Source of the DNA: a virus
IMG/VR virus record: IMGVR_UViG_3300044641_006207
Span: 1-49,324 of that record
DNA: 49,324 bases
Reading direction: 5' to 3' (one strand)
Shown here: piece after piece, positions 30,886-43,600 of the stretch
How positions within the stretch are numbered: position 1 is the first letter of the stretch
Layout of the letters: each line of letters begins with the position of its first letter
Notes under the pieces: generated by a model
What the model was told of the DNA's origin: nothing
The model's database searches: none
What the model saw: the letters and a program-made list of their open reading frames with translations, nothing else
Made by a program: the position numbers and the translations under genes

Positions 30886-31466
30886 TGACGACAGAAACGT
30901 TAGATTTGATTACTGGTGTAGTAGAAGAAATTATTGCAGCAATTCCACAGATTGTTGTGGTTTTAACGACAGTAGTTTATTCGCTAAACGCAATCAAACA
31001 AAAAGTAAACACCTTTCCTTTGAAGATGGAAGAAACTAAAAAGAACTTAAATACATCTTTCGAACAAACTAAAAAAGACTTGCTTCTTACCACTGATGAA
31101 GTCACGAAAAAAATTCAATTAAGTGTAGAAGCAAGTTTAGTTTCGATGGGCAAAGAATTACAAGGTTATAAACAACAATTACAAAGTGAAAGCGACCAAG
31201 TTAATTTATTGGTTCGTCAAAACAAAGTATTTATTGAACTACTCACTTCGTTAGCAACCAAAGAACCATCTAAATTAAAAGAAGATGTTTCTAAAATCAT
31301 TGCACAACGTTCCATTCTATCCAAACAAGAATTAGAAAACTATCCAACTCTTTTAGTTAAAGAATTACCTATGCTTGAAAAAGCATTGAAAGAAGCGTAT
31401 TTAGTTTTGGGTGAATCTAAGTTAAAAGAAATATTAGGAAAGATTGGATATGGAAAAGAAAACTAA
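30885..31466 (+). CDS. Membrane-anchored coiled-coil protein, 193 aa
   Basis: One hydrophobic segment lies near the N-terminus (EIIAAIPQIVVVLTTVVYSL, residues ~14-33), followed by a long charged coiled-coil (FEQTKKDLLLTTDEVTKKIQ, then LVSMGKELQGYKQQLQSESD). It contains no cysteine. The first of three membrane-associated genes just before the internal virion proteins, it could be part of the DNA-ejection conduit or act at the host membrane late in infection. A holin-like role is possible from the single N-terminal segment but the long coil is atypical. Confidence 0.7.
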   Translation: MTTETLDLITGVVEEIIAAIPQIVVVLTTVVYSLNAIKQKVNTFPLKMEETKKNLNTSFEQTKKDLLLTTDEVTKKIQLSVEASLVSMGKELQGYKQQLQSESDQVNLLVRQNKVFIELLTSLATKEPSKLKEDVSKIIAQRSILSKQELENYPTLLVKELPMLEKALKEAYLVLGESKLKEILGKIGYGKEN

Positions 31467-31968
31467 ATCATATAGAAACAAAGCGCGTGTATTCAAAGCA
31501 CTTGGATACGCTACCACGGGTTTAGGAACTCTTGGTGGTTTTTTTGTTTATCAATTTGTTACTGATTGGGAACAATTTCAAACTCAATTAGAAAACTTTG
31601 TTGTTGTAAATCAAGAAAGCGTTAAGTTAAATTTAGTTCTCGCACTTCCTATCCTTCTTTCCATTATTATCTTCACATCAATCACACTACGCAAAAATCG
31701 TGAATTTTTCAAAGACAAAGTAAGTTTAAGTTTGCTGCTAACCATCGCAGTTTTTTATCTTATTTACAGTATTATCGAAATGACTTTGGCAACATTAACA
31801 GGTGCTTTTCTTGGTTCAATCGTTGATGAATTTGTGTTTACACCAATTGCAAACGCTAACCAACAAAGGTTCTTGGAAAGCAAAGAAGTCGATAATGAAT
31901 ATGATAAAGAAATGCGTCGCATCAAAGCAAGACAGAAAGTTAAGGAAGATTTAGATGGAAGCGTATGA
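31450..31968 (+). CDS. Multi-pass membrane protein, 172 aa
   Basis: At least three hydrophobic segments are visible: GLGTLGGFFVYQFV (~18-32), NLVLALPILLSIIIFTSITL (~57-76) and LLLTIAVFYLIYSIIEMTLA (~92-112), perhaps with a fourth, GAFLGSIVDEFVF. The C-terminus is a charged tail (DKEMRRIKARQKVKEDLDG). I start at the ATG at 31450 (MEKKTKSYRNKARVFKAL); a TTG at 31444 is also open. It overlaps both neighbours, so the three membrane genes form one translational block. The function is unknown: a holin-type lysis protein or ejection channel component are the main options. Confidence 0.7.
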   Translation: MEKKTKSYRNKARVFKALGYATTGLGTLGGFFVYQFVTDWEQFQTQLENFVVVNQESVKLNLVLALPILLSIIIFTSITLRKNREFFKDKVSLSLLLTIAVFYLIYSIIEMTLATLTGAFLGSIVDEFVFTPIANANQQRFLESKEVDNEYDKEMRRIKARQKVKEDLDGSV

Positions 31969-33016
31969 ACAAAAAGATAGTGCGTTTTATGTAGCATACA
32001 CCAAGGCACGTTCTTGGGTTTCTACTTTTTTAGGGATTATATTAACCATTCTTGGTATTGGCGTTGTATTCATTGTTTCCTCGCTTGAAGGCACAAAAGA
32101 AATTAAAGCGCCAAGTGCTGTTTCTGCTGCTATATTAAATGAGTTTCGCGATGAAACAGGTGAATTATTTCCAGAGGAAAGAGCGTATATTATTAACTAC
32201 GAAGGCAAAGAATATTACTTTGTTGTCACGCTTAGAAACCCAATTACAGAAGAACCTCAACAATGGTATTTTGCTTATGATGGTGGATTAGATTATGTTT
32301 TTACAGATTATAAGTTTTATGTTTTAACATCGATTACAAGCGTTGTTTCTATCTATGTTGCCTATGTTAACTATGTCACAACCACACGTAGCGTGATGGG
32401 AACTGAGTCATTTGTGAAGACATTAAAGCACTATCAAGAAAAGAAACAAAAAATTGAAAAGTATACTCAATATATTCCAGACTTTTGTATGTATAAAAAC
32501 AAACAAGCATACGAAAACGCTAAGAGAGATATTGTTGAAGAAGCAGCAATTAGTTATGACATTTATAAACAAAATGAATTTAACTATCCTTTCTTTTCTA
32601 AATTAGCACCTTGGCAAAAGAAGATACTTGCTAAAATCCAAAAGATTAAAGTCAAGAAAATTCACTCAGCTGACCTATTACAAGAACATAACACAGGTGG
32701 TCTTGAATTAAGTATAGAAATGCTACCACAAAGTCAAAAACAACACCAACGTGATTTTGTATGGGGTGGTATCTTACAACGCGTCCTAACAAGCGCTTTA
32801 AGTGGTTTAACGGTCGCTTTTGGCATTGTTTTAGGCAATTGGGTTCTTGGTATAACCTATGGTATTAGCGTCTTTATGAGTTTCGTTTCAGCCATTGTCA
32901 TTGCTACAGATTTTGTATCAACAACCTTACGCAATCGTTTTCTTGCCAAAGCCGACCTATTGAACGAATTCGATAACATCAAAGATAAGTTTATTGTTGT
33001 CGAAAAAAGTGTATAA
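31955..33016 (+). CDS. Multi-pass membrane protein, 353 aa
   Basis: An N-terminal membrane helix (STFLGIILTILGIGVVFIVS, ~19-38) is followed by a small soluble beta domain (~45-115), a second membrane helix (FYVLTSITSVVSIYVAYVNY, ~120-140), a long charged helical region, and two more hydrophobic segments (GLTVAFGIVLGNWVLGITYG and SVFMSFVSAIVIAT, ~280-320). It has one cysteine. With the two preceding genes it suggests an assembly that enters or spans the host membrane. No family is recognised. Confidence 0.7.
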   Translation: MEAYEQKDSAFYVAYTKARSWVSTFLGIILTILGIGVVFIVSSLEGTKEIKAPSAVSAAILNEFRDETGELFPEERAYIINYEGKEYYFVVTLRNPITEEPQQWYFAYDGGLDYVFTDYKFYVLTSITSVVSIYVAYVNYVTTTRSVMGTESFVKTLKHYQEKKQKIEKYTQYIPDFCMYKNKQAYENAKRDIVEEAAISYDIYKQNEFNYPFFSKLAPWQKKILAKIQKIKVKKIHSADLLQEHNTGGLELSIEMLPQSQKQHQRDFVWGGILQRVLTSALSGLTVAFGIVLGNWVLGITYGISVFMSFVSAIVIATDFVSTTLRNRFLAKADLLNEFDNIKDKFIVVEKSV

Positions 33017-33032
33017 TAGAGGGTAGGTAAAT

Positions 33033-34646
33033 ATGGCAATCAATTTAAGTAATATCTTACAACAAGCGCAACGAGATATGCGCACTACAGGACCGAAGCG
33101 TAGTGGCGTTGGTGGTTCAACTGCAAATTACACACCAAACACAGGTCAAGTTGTAGTTCCAAACCCAACATCAACTGCACTACCAAATAACGCTTCTATT
33201 GGTGAAGCGTCGCGTTTTTTATATGATACACGCCTTCAAAATGTGTTCAACGACTATCAACAACAAGTTGCAAGTTTAGAACAATCAGAACAAAAGCAAT
33301 TACAAGATGCTTTTTTTATTCGTGAATTGAGTAAAAAATATCTTGGTGAATACGCTTCTAATGTTGGTATGGGAGATGTCAGTGGAAATTTATTAGACAT
33401 TTACGGCGCTTATCAACAAAACGTTACAGCAATCCAACAACAATCAGAGCAACTTAAACTTGGTCTACAACAAACCTATGACCAACAATCACGTGCGGCG
33501 TTTGAAGGTGCAATTGAAGCGCAATTACAAGCAGAACAAATGCAACTTGATGAAAATGCAAGAACGACTTTATTTAACATTACACAAGGTAATATGGGTG
33601 ATATGGAATGGGACGACTATTTGCAAAGTCAATTAAGTAGTGGTGCAATCACTCAACAATCGTATCAAGTTTTATTCACGCAAGTATATCAAGCAAAGTT
33701 ATCAGAAGTTGAAGCAAACCTTGAACGTAATTTCTATGGATTCAAAACAGACGCAGAAGGTAATCGTGTAATGATGACAAAAGAAGAATATATCGATGCT
33801 AATAAAGGTTGGTTAAATGCAGCAGATTTACAAAGATTAAGAGATTACTCTTTAATTGAAACTGAAGGTAGATTAACGTTAAGCCCAATAGCAAAACCAG
33901 ATTGGTATGATACGTATGGTTTAGGTGGTGCTGGATATAGTTTTACAATTACTGACGAAGATGGAAATAAGATTGTTTACGCAGTAGCGCCAAATAATGT
34001 TGACAATGATACAGAAGCAACATTACAAGTTAGCACAGAAGATTTAACTGATGCTTTTGAAGAAGAATATCCAAATGCTTCACTTATATCTGGTCAAACC
34101 ACTTATGAATATAAAGGCAATTATTATTACTATGTTGATGACCCGTTAAAAGGTGGAACGTGGTATAGAGCAATTAACTATACAGCAACAGATACACTAT
34201 TTAAAGAAATGGGAAAATGGCAAAATCAAGAGTCTTGGGATAAAAGTGCTGTCACAGGAAGTAAGATGAATACTTCGTTTTTTACTTATGATTTAAATGC
34301 AAATGAAATTACCATAAACAACCAAGCACAAACAAAATTAGTATATGATACAGATTATGTTTCAAACGGTGCGAAAGCAACTAATATCACCAAAAACTCA
34401 ACAAGCACTAAAGACCAAGAAACTTATAGAATTTTACAAGCGTTTTATGAAACCCATATAAGAACAAGAAGGGTAACTGAAGAAGAAAGAACATCTGGAA
34501 ATTTAGATGCGTATCGAAGTTGGACTGGAGAAGATGCTTTAAGCAACTCTACAATGGAATTATTAAAAAACACAGTTATATTTTATCAAGGTTATTTTTA
34601 TACAATTGATTACCAAGGCGCTTTAAGAAAATTTAAAAAAGCATAG
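33033..34646 (+). CDS. Internal virion (ejection) protein, 537 aa
   Basis: It lies just before the giant gene and has the Gln-rich helical composition of podovirus internal virion proteins. The first ~65 residues are Pro/Asn/Thr-rich. Residues ~70-240 are coiled-coil with many Gln (FNDYQQQVASLEQSEQKQLQ, then ALEAQLQAEQMQLD-like). The C-terminal part is mixed strand and helix with aromatic clusters (YKGNYYYYVDD). It contains no cysteine. Such proteins travel in the head and leave through the tail to form a DNA conduit. TATAAT (33012-33017) and GGGTAGG precede the ATG at 33033. Confidence 0.65.
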   Translation: MAINLSNILQQAQRDMRTTGPKRSGVGGSTANYTPNTGQVVVPNPTSTALPNNASIGEASRFLYDTRLQNVFNDYQQQVASLEQSEQKQLQDAFFIRELSKKYLGEYASNVGMGDVSGNLLDIYGAYQQNVTAIQQQSEQLKLGLQQTYDQQSRAAFEGAIEAQLQAEQMQLDENARTTLFNITQGNMGDMEWDDYLQSQLSSGAITQQSYQVLFTQVYQAKLSEVEANLERNFYGFKTDAEGNRVMMTKEEYIDANKGWLNAADLQRLRDYSLIETEGRLTLSPIAKPDWYDTYGLGGAGYSFTITDEDGNKIVYAVAPNNVDNDTEATLQVSTEDLTDAFEEEYPNASLISGQTTYEYKGNYYYYVDDPLKGGTWYRAINYTATDTLFKEMGKWQNQESWDKSAVTGSKMNTSFFTYDLNANEITINNQAQTKLVYDTDYVSNGAKATNITKNSTSTKDQETYRILQAFYETHIRTRRVTEEERTSGNLDAYRSWTGEDALSNSTMELLKNTVIFYQGYFYTIDYQGALRKFKKA

Positions 34647-34655
34647 AGGTATATT

Positions 34656-37600
34656 ATGGCATTAAAACTTTATGGAACATCTGAACAAGCGTTTAGAGCG
34701 AAGATTCTTAATGAAGCAAATTACGCTTTTAAACAACTTGCTTTTTCAAAACAAGACGAGTTTAGAACTTTGTTTGAAGACTTTATTAAATCAGTTAAAG
34801 ACCCTTTAACAAATACTTTAAATATAACTTTTGACACTTTAGGTAGTTTAGTTAGTGGAACTTTAAATGGTGTAAGTGATTTTTTTACAAGCGCTGAAGT
34901 TATGTTTAAACAATTTGGTCAAGATGTTGCTTATGACGTTGATAAAGATGGTAGAGAAACAATCAACGACGTTGGTTATGCTTTAGCAAATCAATTTTTA
35001 AGTGCAACAGAAGGTATCACACTTTGGGCTGGTTCTGCTTTTGCCGAAACAGGAAAGTTTTTTTTAGGAACACAATTCTCTGATGGTTTTTATGGAGAAG
35101 GTGGAGTGAGTGAATCATTAAAAAATTGGTTCTCCCAACAAAAAGCAGATTTAAGAAGACAAGAACTTGGTTCAAATTTTTTTAAAACAAATTACACCCA
35201 AGAAGAAATTGAAGCGAATCAAGACCTTATCAATAACTCTTTTTCACAAAGTTTTTTAAACGATATTAAAACTATCTTTGAAAAAAGCGCTGCAAGTAGA
35301 CAAATGTTTGAAAATATGTTTGCAGTCGAAGAAGTATCAAATATGATTCAAAACAATGAGGCTGGTGCTGGTTTTGCACAATTCACAAGAGGTGTTGCAC
35401 AAAGTATTGGTAGAATGCTTCCAGCGATTGCTTTAGCAACAATGACAGGAAAAATAACTTCTGGTTTAACGACAGAATCAGCAAAAATAATTGGTTCTTT
35501 AGTTAAGGTTATTTCTAATTTGTATTTTGCTGGTAGTGTTTTTGGTCAATCAATGGAAGATGCAATTAACAATGGCGCTAACTATGATGATGCTTTAACT
35601 TATGCTTATGGAAGTGCTTTAAGTGAAATGGTAATTGAAAACGTAAGTGGTGTTGTCATTGGCGAAGGCATAACTGTTAATTCGTTTGTTGATTTATTTA
35701 AACAAATGTTAAGTGAAGCAGGTGAAGAAGCAGTCGCAGAAATTGGAACAGTTGGATTTAAAAGAGCCGCGTTGGGTGAAAAGGCATTAACAAAAGCAGA
35801 AAAAGAAGAAAATGCTGGTGGCTTTTTATCTCGTGTATTTATGAGCGCTTTAAGTGGCGCTGTTTCTGGTGGTCTTCTTGGAACTGGAAATGTTCTTCGT
35901 GCGTATTACACTCCCGAAGGACGCGCTGAATATGCTCAAAAAATTCTTCAACAAAACATTGAAAAAGTGGGTGCTAAACAATTTGCTGAATTAGCAGCAC
36001 CAAAAGTGCAACAAACATTAGATGATTTACAAGGAACTAAACTAACACAAGAACAAAAAGATGACATATTCTTTGGAAGTCCAGCGTTATCAAAGGTTAT
36101 CACAAGAACTGAAGGCGCAGATGGAAAAGTTTTTTTTGAGTTAAGCAAAGCTGGAGAACGTTTAATGCAAGGTGAGATTGGTGCTTTCCAAGGCAAAAAA
36201 TCTATCTCAGCAAAAGAATATGCAATGTCTAATGATTTATATCTTGAAGAACTTACAGATTCATTTGACGCTGAGGACGCGCAAGGTAATCCAATTAAAG
36301 TTAAAGTTAAAATCCTTGAAAGACAAGAAGTTTCTAAATTAGACCAAGCAACACAACAAAAAATTCAAGAAACACTTGATGACTTTGACAACGTTATTTT
36401 TGTTGAAATGGACGAAGGTTATAACTCATATGTAGACCCTGAAACAGGTGCTGTATATATTAACATCAATGCTGCTGATAAAGCAGATGGTTTTAGAGCA
36501 TTATACGCACACGAAATTCACGACTATATTAGAAGTTTAAGAGAACAAGGTAAACTTGAACCACAAGCAGCGAAAGCATATGATAGATTTATCAAGTTAT
36601 TAACGAATGAAAAAAGTCGTGAAGCGCTTTTAGATAAGATGCCAAAAGAAATGGCTGCTATTATTCGTCAAGTTACTGAAAACTATTCACCAGAAGACCA
36701 ACCAAGAGAATTTGCTTCTTTCTTCATTCAAAAGATTTTAGCAGCAAAAGATGGTGGCATTAAGGGTTTAGAAACATTATTAGCAGCAAAAGAAGGTGGT
36801 TTTTTAAACTTCTTACGTATCTTTACCAACGAAACAATTCTTTCTCGCTTGATTAAACAATTTGGTAAATCACAAGACTTAAAGACATTATTAGAAGGAT
36901 TAGATAGAGCGTTTGGTGCTGCAATTGCACAATCAAAAGAAGTGTTAACAAAGAAAGATTCTATTGTGTTTGCTAATCAATATTTACAAAACTTATTAGT
37001 GATGGGCGACCAAGAGTTAGAAGCACAACCACAAGCAGTAAAACTTTCTTTCAGTTTAGCGCAAAAGTATCCAATCTTAAACGCAATGGTTGAAGATTCA
37101 CAAGATGCTGTGGATTTCTTAAAAGATGAGTTTACAGAAGTGTTTCAACGTATTTTCTTAGCACACGAACAACTTCGAATTTCAGAAGATATGAAAGAAG
37201 ATGACGAAGCAACAGCAAAACAAATTAGAAAAATTATTAAAGCAATTCAAAATCCAAAAGAAAACTACTTGTTAAATGGTTTTGTCAATGAAAGTATTTT
37301 ATATTTTGGTCAAGATAAGATTGTTTCTGTTTTAGAAAAAATGGCATCAATGATTGAAAAAGGTGCTTATAATGGTTATTTTGAAACTGCTTTAGAGCAA
37401 ATGAAAGATGAGATTTTAGATGCTCTTCAAGTCAAAGTATTTGATTTAGAATCTAAAGAAAGAAAAGCAGGTTTTATTTTTAGTTCTCGTAATGTTTATT
37501 TTGCAAAAGAAGATTTTGAACCATTCTTAAAGCAAAACGAAAACAGAATTTATCAACCAAGATTTAACTTCGTTCATAACACAATGGAAATAACGCATAT

Positions 37601-40600
37601 CTTTAGAACTGAAAAAACTAATTCTTCAATGGCTGATATGTTTTTTAGAAAAACTAATATTGGTGGAAACATTGTAGATGAAAATCTAAGAATAAAAATA
37701 AAGAACCCACTTATCCTTGGTTCTGTTTTAAATCAACAAGCATTGTCTTTCTTACTTAATAATAACTTTCTTGGCGCACAAAGTTTTTCAATCAATAATT
37801 ATGGCGCTTTAGATTCAACTCTTGGTTTCTTTACAGATGCACTTCGTCCAAGTGTAGATTTCGCACCAGAGGGTGACGATTTCCAAATTGGAGAAGACCC
37901 AGAGTATATTGTCAAAATTATTTTAAATCCAAGTGTTATTTCTCAACAAGACACAATTGTTGGTAAAGATGATTTATACGCACCAACAAGACAATTTGAC
38001 CACGTTCTATCTCAAACTTATAAATTAAAATATCAACAAGCAGGTGAAAAAAACAACCTTTCTGATGATATGGGGTTGTTCTCTTATATGGACGTTTTTG
38101 CCAAGACAATTGATTACGTCATTCAAAATAGAGTTCTTTATGGGTTACCAGCAGATGTTAAAAACGTTACAGAAAGAAACTTTAACCAAGTCAAGATGTC
38201 GCAATTGATTCCAGATGATTCCAAATACCTAAATATGACATTAGACAGAATATCGATGTCAACATCATTAGCGAGAAAAAGAGCAAACGAACTTGCTTTA
38301 AAGAAAGATATTAACGATGCCAACTACTTCTACAACACACCTAACGTCGATAGTATTATTGAAAACCTTGCTAACAGTATTGAAACTATAAAAACAGCAA
38401 TCTTGGGTGGCGAACTTGACGCAGATGAATTCGTTGCAATCATTAGAGAGTTAATCTATCAAGGCATTCATTACTTAGGAGATTCTAATCAAAACACAGC
38501 ATTTGAAGGTAGACAAGAGTTGCAAAAGAAATATCAAAAGTTAAAAAAAGAATTTAACGTTCTTGCTTATACGTATCACTTTTACAATTATCAAACTACT
38601 TATATTGCCGAAGGTAGAACTCAAATATACCCAGAAAACATCGAAGTCATTCACTTAACAAGATTTAAAAACAAAAAACCATCAAACGCCAACTACGAAA
38701 AGACAATTGAATGGGCTAAACAAAACAGAATTAAAGTTATCGAAACTGTTGACGTTCAAGGCGCAGAAGACGCTTCTTTTGACCATACAAGAGTTCCAAT
38801 GCGTCAAACCAACGACTTTTTATTAGAACGTAGCAAAACAAAACGTGTCTTCTTATCCAAGGCTGGTTATAAGATTGATGGTGGTCAAGACTTATCAAGG
38901 GATTATCGCGAAGCAATGACTGATTTAGAAGGCAAATTGGTTAATACAAAAACTGCTGTTGCCCAAGCGTTTGATTCTTATTCTCCAGAAATTTATCTAA
39001 GGGCGTATGGTGTTCCACAAAAAGATAGAACAAACCAACAACTAATTTCTCTTGCAAAAGGTATTAAAAATACGCTTACTCAAGTTATATCAAGAGAACT
39101 CGAACAAATGGAAAAAGAAGAAATTCTTGAGTCAACTGATGTATTTTTAGCAATTGATACTTTTTTACAATTGGAATTTTCACCAAACTTATCATCAATC
39201 ACAAACAAACTAAAACAAGATGTGGCGACTTATGGTGTTTTTGAAAAAGCAGTAAAACAAACTATTACAAATAACCTACAAGTATTAAGAGATGGTGGTA
39301 TATCATTAGAGGATTATGTATACAATAGAAGAATTAACCAAATATCGCATAGAGGAGATGTTCTTCGCATAGTAGCACGTATTTATAAAGCATATACAGA
39401 AGCATTTGTAAGTGGAGTTTCTACAGTTCCAAACTATCAATCAGTTGTTCAAAATATTTTACCAAACGAATTGGAAAACATTAAACAATTTTATGATGCT
39501 TTTTTCTCTGACGACCGAAAAGTTAGAAGAGCAATAGGTATGTATAAATCTAACGAATTAAGTCAAACAACTTTACAGTTTGATTATGTTCTCAAAAATA
39601 TGATGCCTGATAAGTTTGAAGAATTAAATTCAAAAATATTTACCACAAACCCAGTGTTCAAAGATAACGCCAAAGAAGGTTTAATGAAGGATAACGAAGC
39701 ATTAAGCAGAATGTTATATGAAAAAGGATATGATTTTGGTTTTAGTTATAAAAAACACGCATTTGCATTTAAGACAAGTGATTTTAACGTTGGAGAAAAC
39801 GAAGCAATCGCTAATATTAGATATGTTAATGTTTCTGGTTTTGCACCTGCATTTTCATATACAGTCTATGTAAAAAATGGCGATAGATTAGAATATGCAA
39901 CCAATAGAATGGTTTATGGCGCTTACGTTACTGTCGAAGATAACGCATTAACTTATATTATCCCAAACCCAATGATAATTGAATTTGGCACTTCTTATGA
40001 CAACGCTATCAATCTTTTGAGTCAAAATAAAATATACGCCCAAAGCGCAAGTGTTTCGCCATTAGCGTCTGAAATAAGCACAGTAACAAGATATGCACAC
40101 AATAGACCAATTGGTGATTTGGGTTGGATAAAAGTGAGATTTTATGTTGACCCAGTTTCTTTAAATAGAGGAAATAACATTTTACTTCCAAACGACGGCT
40201 GGTTTGCTGACAGACAACAAACAACCAGTGGTGTATATTTAGCAGTATCAACTTACACAAATGAAAAACAAAAACCAGTTTCTGAAAGACAAGGTTCTGT
40301 TTTAGCGACCACAGAAGACCAAGTAAGAAAATATGATATGAAACTTGCTACGTTGGCTTTGTCCAATATTGTTATTTCTAATGAATTTAAGGATTCTTCT
40401 TTTGCTGTTGACGCAGATGATTTTGGCACTTACGTTAATATGAATGCAATTGAAGGATTTGTAAAGTTAGTCGCATCAACTGGAATGAATGAAACAAAAA
40501 AAGTTCAAACAATACAAGAAATCAAACAACAAATAGAAAATTCTTTAGACCCAGAATATAGAACATCTTATTTTGCCTTAGTTGATTATTTTTATGAAGT

Positions 40601-43600
40601 GTATTCTGATGTATTTAATGAGTTTAAAACAAACGATGCAGCTGAAAATAGAGCGCTTGTTTCAGCTTTTGGTTCTCTTGTTCAAGCATATTATGAACAA
40701 AATAAAGGAAACTATAAAGTAATGGCTGGACTTATGACAGCGTTTACAAATAAAAACTATCAAATAACAAGAGAAATAAATCAAAAGTATGGTAGCAAAA
40801 TAGCAAATATTGCAAAGGTTATTGATAAACTTCCTTTTAGAACCACTAATACAAATGAAGTAAGATATAACGCTTTAGATGTTCAAGATATTAAAGTGAT
40901 GCAAGTTGATTTAATGGCAAGAGAAGAAAACATTGAAGCGATACAAAATCACCCAGATGTGAAAAAGTTAATTGAAAATGCGAAACAAAAAGGTATTCAA
41001 GTTGTTTTAGTTAATCAATCAAAGGGATACCAAAGTATTAGGGATTCAGCTGACAAGAATACAACAACACTTGAAAAAGACATTGTTCCAGGAAATATAA
41101 ATAAAGACGGAACGCTTAGAAACTTACTATCATCAGACTTAGATTATTTAGATAGAATGCAATCAATTATGGGTTTACAAAACGTTTCAAAGCAAATGGA
41201 AGCGAGTGGCAAAGCGGCTGCAACTCGATATTTAGTTAATACAAAACTAATGTTTAGCAAGAGTCAACGTATTAAAAATGCACGTCAAAAGAAATCGCGT
41301 GAAGTAATGGAACAAGGAAAAGGTAGAATTGTTGAACAAAGCATTGTTCCTTCAACTTTCCAAGACCCAAAATCAGAAGCGCCACAAACACAAGTTAAGT
41401 TTGATACGTCATTATCTAAATTAGATGTGAAGAGTAATCTTTATAAGGTTTTAGTTAGAAACGTAAAGACGTTAAAAATGTTGCTTGAGTTCCAAAAAGA
41501 TAAAAACTTTAAGAAGCAATATCCAGCAGAATCAGCTGTTATCAGTCGCGCAATTACAGATTTAAATAGACAAAAGGCACGTTTAGAAAATCTATTGGGT
41601 GTCAAAGAACCTATTTCTCCATATGACCCAAACCTTGAACAAGATAAAGAAAATACAGAAGTTGAAGGTTTAAGAGAAGCGTTAGCAGAATATCGCAAAG
41701 ACATTTCTGATTTGTATAAAGCGAAAGCGCAAACCAATGCTGTTATGACAAGAATCGAAAGCGTTTTAGTTCAAGCAATCGATAAACTTGACAAGGAAGC
41801 AAACACATCTAAAGAAGCAATCAACCCACAAGGAGAAGTCGCTGTAAAACCAACCACAGCATTAGAAATAGAAGATGTGGCAAAAGACTTAGCGCAACAA
41901 CCAGCATATAAACATTATCTCCATTTATTAAGTGGTTTAAAGCAAGTTAATAAGTTGTTAGATTCAAGTTTTGCTTCAATGGATAGCAATATTAGACAAG
42001 CATTAGGAAAGTTTAAACTTGCCTTAGAAAAAGAAATCTCTCGTATGTTAAACGCTTCTGGTATTAGATTAAAAGACCCACTTAATACAAACATTAGCGC
42101 ATTAGAAAAAGCAGACCCATATTTTACCGAAGAACAAATTAAATCAATTCAAAAGTCTATGTTTGATATGACTTCTTCTGACATTAAAAACAACTACACT
42201 CTTTTACTTGAAAAAAGACAAAAATTCACCAGTATGTTTGAAAAGATGTCAAACGAATTAGAAGGTTTGTCTGAAACAGCATTACAATTGGCACAAGAAA
42301 ATGCGACTATCACAGTTGAACAAGAAACTAAGCAAATAGAAGAAGAACAAAAAGTAATTGACGGACCGATGGTTGAACGTAAATTAGTCAAGGGTGAATT
42401 AGCGTATGTTTTGAGAAAGTTAGTTGATTCAAGAGAAAGAGCGCTTTTTGCTCAACTTGATAATTCCAAAACTCCAGAAGAACAAGCGACAATCAACAAA
42501 TTATTAGGTGAACTTAGAATATTACGTAGAACGTTAAAGAAAATTGAAGTTAAACTTTCAGACGATGTGTTCAAGAGTAATAAAGATACTATCAGCAAAA
42601 TTAGAAAAGACTTTGAAAACACCAAGAGTCTTGATTTATTTATGCAAGTTTACGGTGATTTGTTGAAGACCAAAGAAACTGCAGCTGTTTCAAATGAAAA
42701 GACAGCAAAAGCACGTGAGGTTGCTAAACAAGAAAAAGCAGCGAAAGAACCATACAAACAAAAATACAACGGTCCTGTATATGTCACGATTGATGATTTA
42801 AACTTTAGTCCAGGTATCAACTCTGTTCTTGGAAAGATTATTTTTACCAAACCCAAAGCGTTATCAAAGGGTAAAACTATCTTAGTAAAACCTGCTGGTC
42901 AAACCACTGTTTATAAACCAAACACAAGAAAACAACAAGACCAAATCAATGGTCAAGTTTATGTCGTTGAAAAAGCAAGAACTGCACTTATTAAAGCAAT
43001 CAAAGCATTAGAATCTAACAAAACAAAAACTATAGCAGACTTAAAGAGATTACAAGAAATTGTAGAAAATAGAAAAAAAGATTTAGAAAATGCGGAAAAG
43101 AAATTAGAAAAAATCAAAAGAGAATTGGATATTGTTGAATCTATCGAACAAACTCCAGCAATCACAAGAACTGTTGGTCAAAAGATTTATGTAAAGCAAG
43201 GTGTTCAAATTGAAATACCGAACCTAAAGATAACTAAGTATTTTTTCAATCTAATTAAAGCATTTGATTATATTAACGACTTGATTCATACAGAAGTGCT
43301 AAAACAAAAGAAAGAAGGGAAACTGCCAGAAAATGCTCAACCAGTAACCCCGATTGAAACGCCAACAGCAGCATCTACAAAAGAAATTATGCCATTACAA
43401 CCACTATTAAATAACTTTGCAGTGCCAAATAAACCACAACAAGAAGCACCTGTTTTACCAACTCAAAAACCAGCACAAATGTGGATACCAACAGAAAACG
43501 TTACGGTTGTTTTTGGCGAACAAGCATACACACTAACTCCACAAGAAGTTAAAGACAGAATCGCTAAAAATGATTGGAACTTCTCAAGTGAAGAACAATA

